Shown here piece by piece: positions 8,312 through 11,834 of a DNA stretch of 11,834 nucleotides (position 1 is its first letter; each line of letters begins with the position of its first letter). The notes below the pieces were generated by a model. It saw nothing but the letters and a program-made list of their open reading frames with translations, was not told the origin of the DNA and did no database searches. Source of the DNA: Oribacterium sp. UBA3737 (GTDB taxonomy: Bacteria; Bacillota_A; Clostridia; Lachnospirales; Lachnospiraceae); assembly GCA_002371295.1 (NCBI GenBank), contig DFGZ01000062.1, positions 15,835-27,668 of the forward strand, written 5' to 3'. Both the position numbers and the translations under genes were made by a program.

Positions 8312-8366
8312 TAATCAGTTTCTCTCCTCTGTCTAGATTTCTCCTAAAACTTTCGACTCAACAAAA

Positions 8367-8699
8367 GGGTTATGTGGCGGGAATGAGAACGGATGGGGGC
8401 GACAATGCAGGGCGGATGCCGGCCCACTCGATTGAAAGTACATCCCGCTCGTCCGGTTCGTCCCGATAGCACTTAGTGCTCTCGGGACGTACAGGCCTCG
8501 CAGTCTGTTCTTTCAACTCGCAAGCCCAGGCATCCATCCCTTGCATTGTCGCCTGTAACCCCGAAACCAGCCTCGCCACTTGTGGCAAGTTCCCCAAATG
8601 GGACTTGCCATATAGCCCCAGCCTTCGCGCAGCGTTTTTCATTGGCTGGGTTCCCACCGCCTGGGGGGGCAGCCTAGTCGCTGACGCGACTAGGCTATT
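8367..8699 (-). ncRNA. Large structured RNA-like element between miaB and mutS; candidate HEARO/IscB omega-RNA without protein gene
   Basis: This stretch is visibly richer in G+C than its neighbours and has no convincing protein. Read on the minus strand it forms, in order: an 11-bp hairpin (8696-8671); CCCAGCC with GGCTGGG (8650-8644, 8623-8617); a 7+3-bp hairpin (8609-8584); a long helix of about 22 pairs joining 8553-8529 with 8420-8398 (12 perfect pairs at its base); within it TTGAAAG with CTTTCAA (8510-8516, 8432-8438); and at the tip a 13-pair hairpin with one mismatch (8489-8459). Two further pairs, 8579-8574 with 8379-8374 and 8561-8556 with 8372-8367, cross each other and so could make a pseudoknot. 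It begins right after GTGA (8703-8700). HEARO RNAs, the omega-RNAs of IscB nucleases, are known as large pseudoknotted mobile elements found after ATGA or GTGA; the match is inference. No iscB lies in the window. Alternatives: another ncRNA family or a non-autonomous palindromic element. The 3' border is uncertain. Confidence 0.6.
8671..8696 (-). repeat. Perfect 11-bp hairpin containing the miaB stop codon
   Basis: AGCCTAGTCGC and GCGACTAGGCT are perfect complements around a 4-base loop. The miaB TAG (8692-8690) lies in the first arm on the transcribed strand. After the second arm comes a C-run, not a U-run, so on the operon strand it is not a standard terminator. It looks like the 5' hairpin of the structured element. 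Confidence 0.85.
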
Positions 8700-10126
8700 T
8701 CACCAAAATAATAGAACCCTTTGCTCTCAGTGAGTTTTACCATCTGCATGGTTCCGATGAGGCTCTTATCCCCCGGAAAATGAACGAGAACACTGTTTGA
8801 CAGTCTTCCTGTGACATAGCCCTCCTGATTCCTGTTCTCATCCTCAACGAGGACCTCCATCACCTTTCCGAGATCCCTGTTCTCATTCTCCGCGGAGCTT
8901 TCCTGTACCACCTTAAGAAGTCTGTCAAAACGCTCCTTTACTATATCCTCAGGTACCTGCTCGAACTTTGCGGCAGGTGTTCCGGTACGCTTGCTGTAGA
9001 TAAAGGTATATGCAGCGTCGTATCTGCACTCCTTAACAACATCGATGGTATCCTGGAAATCCTCCTCTGTCTCTCCCGGGAAGCCTACGATGATATCCGT
9101 TGTGAGCGTTGCATCGGGAATGGCCTTTCTTATCTTGTGAACCAGCTCAAGATAGCTTTCCTTTGTGTAATGACGGTTCATGCGCTTTAAAATGGCACTT
9201 GAGCCTGACTGCAGAGGCAGGTGCACATGTCTCTCGATATTCGGATGGGTTCTCATAACTTCGATAAGTTCATCAGAGAAATCCTTTGGATTTGATGTCA
9301 TGTAACGAAGTCTCTTAAGTCCCGGAAGCTCTGCTACAGCCTTTAAAAGCTCAGGGAAGGTGGTGGAACCCGGAATATCGTTTCCGTAGGAGTTAACATT
9401 CTGACCGAGAAGCATGATCTCTAAACAGCCGTCTTCGATAAGCTTCTCACATTCTCTGAGTATATCTGTCGCATTACGGGATTTCTCTCTTCCGCGGACA
9501 TACGGCACGATGCAGTAGGTACAGAAGTTATTGCAGCCGTAGCTGATATTAACAGATCCCTTGAATCTGAACTTTCTATCCGAAGGAAGATCCTCAACGA
9601 TGAGCTTTGTATCATCGATGACCTCAACTGTACGCTTGCCGGTAACGAGAGACTTGTACAGAAGCTCAGCCAGCTTATAGACATTGTGGGTTCCGAAAAC
9701 CAGCTTTACATAAGGATAATGCTTACATATTCCTTCAACCTCATCCTTCTCCTGCATCATGCAGCCGGTGATGCCGATGATCATGCCATCTCTCTTCTCA
9801 TACTGGTGCTTGAGTCTTCCCAGTCTGCCGTAAAGCTTCTGGTTGGCATTCTCTCTGACAGTACAGGTAGTGAAAAGAACGATGTCCGCATCCCAGTCAT
9901 CCTCTGTGACAGTGTAGCCGCATTTCTCGAGGATACCCAGAAGCTTTTCGCCATCCTTGGCTGACATCTGGCATCCCATGACCTCTACCATGCAATGAGC
10001 CTTGTAGCCTTCAAGCTTTCGTATCTCCACAAGCTCACGCACTCTGTCCATAAAATAATACTGTCTTGCCGGCTCATCAAGTGGTGCCTGCTCAATTATT
10101 TCCTTGTAATCGATGATGTAATCCAT
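8690..10126 (-). CDS. miaB: tRNA-2-methylthio-N6-dimethylallyladenosine synthase MiaB
   Basis: MiaB is a radical-SAM methylthiotransferase that converts i6A37 to ms2i6A37 in tRNA, using two [4Fe-4S] clusters. In the 478-residue product, the N-terminal UPF0004 domain has the auxiliary-cluster cysteines C52 (MGCQMS), C88 (TTCTV) and C122 (TGCMMQ). The radical-SAM motif CNNFCTYC at 198-205 gives C198, C202 and C205, followed by IVPYVRGRE. A TRAM domain occupies about 411-476. There is a roughly 45-residue N-terminal extension before the first domain. The ATG at 10126 has GAGG four bases upstream. The last codons and the stop fall within the structured element that follows, so its original C-terminus may have been changed by insertion, although the domains are complete. 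miaA, acting one step earlier, is downstream past mutSL. A 13-codon ORF and a hairpin precede it. Confidence 0.97.
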   Translation of the reverse strand: MDYIIDYKEIIEQAPLDEPARQYYFMDRVRELVEIRKLEGYKAHCMVEVMGCQMSAKDGEKLLGILEKCGYTVTEDDWDADIVLFTTCTVRENANQKLYGRLGRLKHQYEKRDGMIIGITGCMMQEKDEVEGICKHYPYVKLVFGTHNVYKLAELLYKSLVTGKRTVEVIDDTKLIVEDLPSDRKFRFKGSVNISYGCNNFCTYCIVPYVRGREKSRNATDILRECEKLIEDGCLEIMLLGQNVNSYGNDIPGSTTFPELLKAVAELPGLKRLRYMTSNPKDFSDELIEVMRTHPNIERHVHLPLQSGSSAILKRMNRHYTKESYLELVHKIRKAIPDATLTTDIIVGFPGETEEDFQDTIDVVKECRYDAAYTFIYSKRTGTPAAKFEQVPEDIVKERFDRLLKVVQESSAENENRDLGKVMEVLVEDENRNQEGYVTGRLSNSVLVHFPGDKSLIGTMQMVKLTESKGFYYFGEIA

Positions 10127-10141
10127 AAAACCTCATTGTTA

Positions 10142-10171
10142 ATCCCAGGGGACAGAAAAATCCCCTGGGAT
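10142..10171 (-). promoter_or_regulatory. Perfect 10-bp hairpin in the miaB leader
   Basis: ATCCCAGGGG (10142-10151) and CCCCTGGGAT (10162-10171) pair perfectly around a 10-base loop that on the transcribed strand is U-rich. It ends 15 bases before the miaB ATG and begins 13 bases after the stop of the 13-codon ORF. No U-run follows it on either strand, so I read it as a leader structure acting on translation or stability and not as an intrinsic terminator. Confidence 0.65.
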
Positions 10172-10184
10172 GATGTAATGTATA

Positions 10185-10226
10185 CTAACTAAATTGTTTC
10201 CATTTTCGTCCGGAATCCACAATCAT
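10185..10226 (-). CDS. 13-codon ORF in miaB leader, possible leader peptide
   Basis: The minus strand reads MIVDSGRKWKQFS then TAG. The start is notably good: a full AGGAGG (10240-10235) eight bases before ATG. The ORF is too short to judge by composition; it is basic in its second half. Sense codons include UCC, UGG and UUU, read by the class of tRNAs whose A37 is modified by MiaA and MiaB, which fits, but does not show, a feedback leader. It lies after proA and before the hairpin at 10142-10171. I do not recognise the peptide. Alternatively the ribosome site is a relic of a lost gene or acts only as a standby site. Confidence 0.5.
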   Translation of the reverse strand: MIVDSGRKWKQFS

Positions 10227-10251
10227 GATATGAACCTCCTGACATCATTAA

Positions 10252-10266
10252 AGCCTGAAACAGGCT
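10252..10266 (-). terminator. Weak hairpin after proA, possible partial terminator
   Basis: AGCCTG and CAGGCT (6 bp, loop of three) lie 11 bases past the proA stop and are followed on the transcribed strand by TTTAAT. The stem is short and the U-run poor, so any termination would be partial. Confidence 0.25.
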
Positions 10267-10277
10267 GTATCCGAACC

Positions 10278-11558
10278 TTATCTCACCTGTCCGTTTCCGT
10301 AGATACGGTACTTGTAGGTGGTAAGTTCCCTGAGACCCATGGGGCCTCTTGCGTGGAGCTTTGATGTGGATATGCCTATCTCCGCTCCGAATCCGAAGCA
10401 GCCTCCGTCTGTAAAACGGGTGGATGCGTTCCAGTAGACACAGGCGCTGTCTATCTCATTCAGGAACTTTTCGGCAGCAGCCGGATCCTCGGAAATGATA
10501 GCCTCACTGTGGTGTGTGCTGTTGCTGTTTATGTGGTATATCGCTTCACTGACTCCTGAAACCGTCTTCACGGAAATCTTGTAATCAAGATACTCTGTGG
10601 AGAAATCCTCTTCTGAAGCCTTCTCCACAAGCTCCATACGTATCTTTCCGTCTTTTGAGGCTTCTTCCAATATCTCGTAAGCTTCTTCATCGGCATAGAC
10701 CGTGACGCTCTTCTCCTGAAGCTTTTCAACAACAGGAACCAGCTTCGGAAGTGCATCCCTGTCCACCACCAGAGATTCACAGGCATTACATACGCCGATT
10801 CTCTGGGTCTTGGCATTATACACTATAGGAACGGCTTTTTCTACCTCTCCGCTCTTTTCTATATAAATATGACAATTTCCGGCACCGGTCTCTATGACAG
10901 GTACGGAAGCATTGTCCACAACAGCCTTTATGAGCCTTTTTGAGCCCCGGGGAATGATGACATCCACATAATCATTCAACTGCATGAAGCGGTTGGTGGT
11001 CTCATGATCCGTCGCCTCTATAAGAATGAGGCTGTCAGGGTCAACGCCTGAGGCCTCAAGAGCCCTTCGGATAACGGCAACTATGGCCATGTTTGAATTG
11101 ATGGCATCCGAACCTCCCTTAAGGATCACCGCATTGGAGGTCTTGAAGCAGAGGGACCAGGCGTCGCTCGTGACATTGGGCCTTGCCTCGTAAATGATGC
11201 CCACGACTCCGATGGGAACCGCGGTCTTCACGAGCTTGAGGCCGTTAGGTCTCTCGATGGTCTCAAGAGTCGCTCCCACAGGATCCGGGAGCCCGGTAAT
11301 GTCTCTCACCGCCGAAGCCATGTCATGAAGTCTCGCTTCCGTAAGCCGGAGACGGTCCTTCAGGCCTTCGCTCATGCCGTTTTTCTCAGCATTTTCAAGG
11401 TCTTTTTGGTTTGCACTCAGAATTTCCGAAACATTTACTGCATCTTCCAAAGCATCCGCAGCTTTAAGGAGCACCCGGTTCTTATCTTCGGAGCTGAGCC
11501 CTATGAGCTTTGCGGAAGCCAGCTTTGCATTCTTTCCTATAGTAATGAGATCCGTCAT
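10278..11558 (-). CDS. proA: Gamma-glutamyl phosphate reductase ProA
   Basis: ProA reduces gamma-glutamyl phosphate with NADPH to glutamate semialdehyde, the second step of proline synthesis. The 426-residue product is a full-length aldehyde-dehydrogenase-fold protein. It shows VVGIIYEARPNVT at 118-130, SNAVILKGGSDAI at 141-153, and the catalytic region RIGVCNACESLVVD at 253-266, in which C257 occupies the place of the active cysteine. HHSEAI and ARGPMGLRELTTYKY near the C-terminus are family marks. The ATG at 11558 has GGGAGG five bases upstream. It follows the YnzC-like gene by 20 bp, so the two are probably co-transcribed. Its usual partner proB is not in the window and could lie farther right or elsewhere. 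Confidence 0.97.
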   Translation of the reverse strand: MTDLITIGKNAKLASAKLIGLSSEDKNRVLLKAADALEDAVNVSEILSANQKDLENAEKNGMSEGLKDRLRLTEARLHDMASAVRDITGLPDPVGATLETIERPNGLKLVKTAVPIGVVGIIYEARPNVTSDAWSLCFKTSNAVILKGGSDAINSNMAIVAVIRRALEASGVDPDSLILIEATDHETTNRFMQLNDYVDVIIPRGSKRLIKAVVDNASVPVIETGAGNCHIYIEKSGEVEKAVPIVYNAKTQRIGVCNACESLVVDRDALPKLVPVVEKLQEKSVTVYADEEAYEILEEASKDGKIRMELVEKASEEDFSTEYLDYKISVKTVSGVSEAIYHINSNSTHHSEAIISEDPAAAEKFLNEIDSACVYWNASTRFTDGGCFGFGAEIGISTSKLHARGPMGLRELTTYKYRIYGNGQVR

Positions 11559-11578
11559 ACAAACCTCCCTGATTCTTC

Positions 11579-11834
11579 TTATTTTTCAGCAATCTCTATA
11601 ACGTGGTTCTCCTCGGAAGCTATCTCCTTGTCTGTTGCTTCCATGGCTTTCTTTACCTTCTTCTTTGCATCAGCAGGATCCATATCTGAACCAGCCTCAT
11701 TGGATGCGTTCTTTATATCCTTAAGATATACTCCAAGGTTTGCCTTTACCGAATCGATATAGGCTCTTCTTAACTTTGCCTGCTCGTTCTTTTCTTCAGC
11801 GGTAAGTCCCCCGCCTTCCTTGGATTTATGATAA
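11579..11834 (-). CDS. DUF896/UPF0291 (YnzC-like) protein, C-terminal part with extension
   Basis: The frame enters at the right edge and ends at TAA (11581-11579), giving 84 residues; the N-terminus is outside. The first part, YHKSKEGGGLTAEEKNEQAK followed by LRRAYIDSVKANLGVYLKDI, matches the compact UPF0291/DUF896 family of Firmicutes (YnzC), small helical cytoplasmic proteins of unclear function. Family members usually stop soon after this point. Here about 40 more residues follow, rich in Lys, Glu, Asp and Ala (DAKKKVKKAMEATDKEIASE), predicted by eye to be helical. proA follows after 20 bp. The family call is firm; the extension has no recognised domain. Confidence 0.85.
   Translation of the reverse strand, partial: YHKSKEGGGLTAEEKNEQAKLRRAYIDSVKANLGVYLKDIKNASNEAGSDMDPADAKKKVKKAMEATDKEIASEENHVIEIAEK

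Noticed and set aside
8370..8657. A 95-codon open frame on the minus strand across the structured element
   Set aside because: It spans the helices, has no recognisable domain, lacks a convincing ribosome site and is matched by open frames on the other strand, as expected for G+C-rich palindromic sequence.

Overview
The window is a dense housekeeping segment of a Firmicute, most likely a clostridial Lachnospiraceae. This is inferred from the gene order, from MutL carrying the endonuclease motifs, from a YnzC-type protein, from strong AGGAGG-like ribosome sites and from medium G+C. I cannot fix the genus. Every gene I can support lies on the minus strand, so transcription runs from high to low coordinates.

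Layout in transcription order: the 3' end of a DUF896/YnzC-like gene (11834-11579); proA, proline synthesis (11558-10278); a 151-bp leader holding a well-started 13-codon ORF and a perfect 10-bp hairpin; miaB (10126-8690); a 378-bp G+C-rich, strongly folded non-protein element (about 8699-8367); mutS (8311-5630); a 177-bp spacer; mutL (5452-2984), whose linker is greatly enlarged and contains 45-bp tandem repeats; miaA (2932-1931); a PLP enzyme of the methionine gamma-lyase-like/aluminium-resistance family overlapping miaA by 37 bp (1967-687); a 198-bp spacer; and the 5' part of radC (488 to the left edge).

Two functions interlock. MutS and MutL form the mismatch-repair core (no MutH; the nuclease is the MutL C-terminal domain). 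MiaA and MiaB act in sequence on A37 of tRNAs that read UNN codons: MiaA adds the dimethylallyl group and MiaB adds methylthio. proA, ynzC-like, the PLP enzyme and radC are neighbours without an obvious shared pathway.

The part standard gene calling does not explain is the element between miaB and mutS. On the operon strand it folds into a series of long, nearly perfect helices, with a possible pseudoknot. Its first hairpin contains the miaB stop codon, and it begins just after a GTGA. These traits suggest a mobile structured RNA of the HEARO (IscB omega-RNA) type without its protein gene; this identity is inference and needs a covariance search. The second item of interest is the 13-codon ORF plus hairpin upstream of miaB, which looks like a leader-peptide arrangement.
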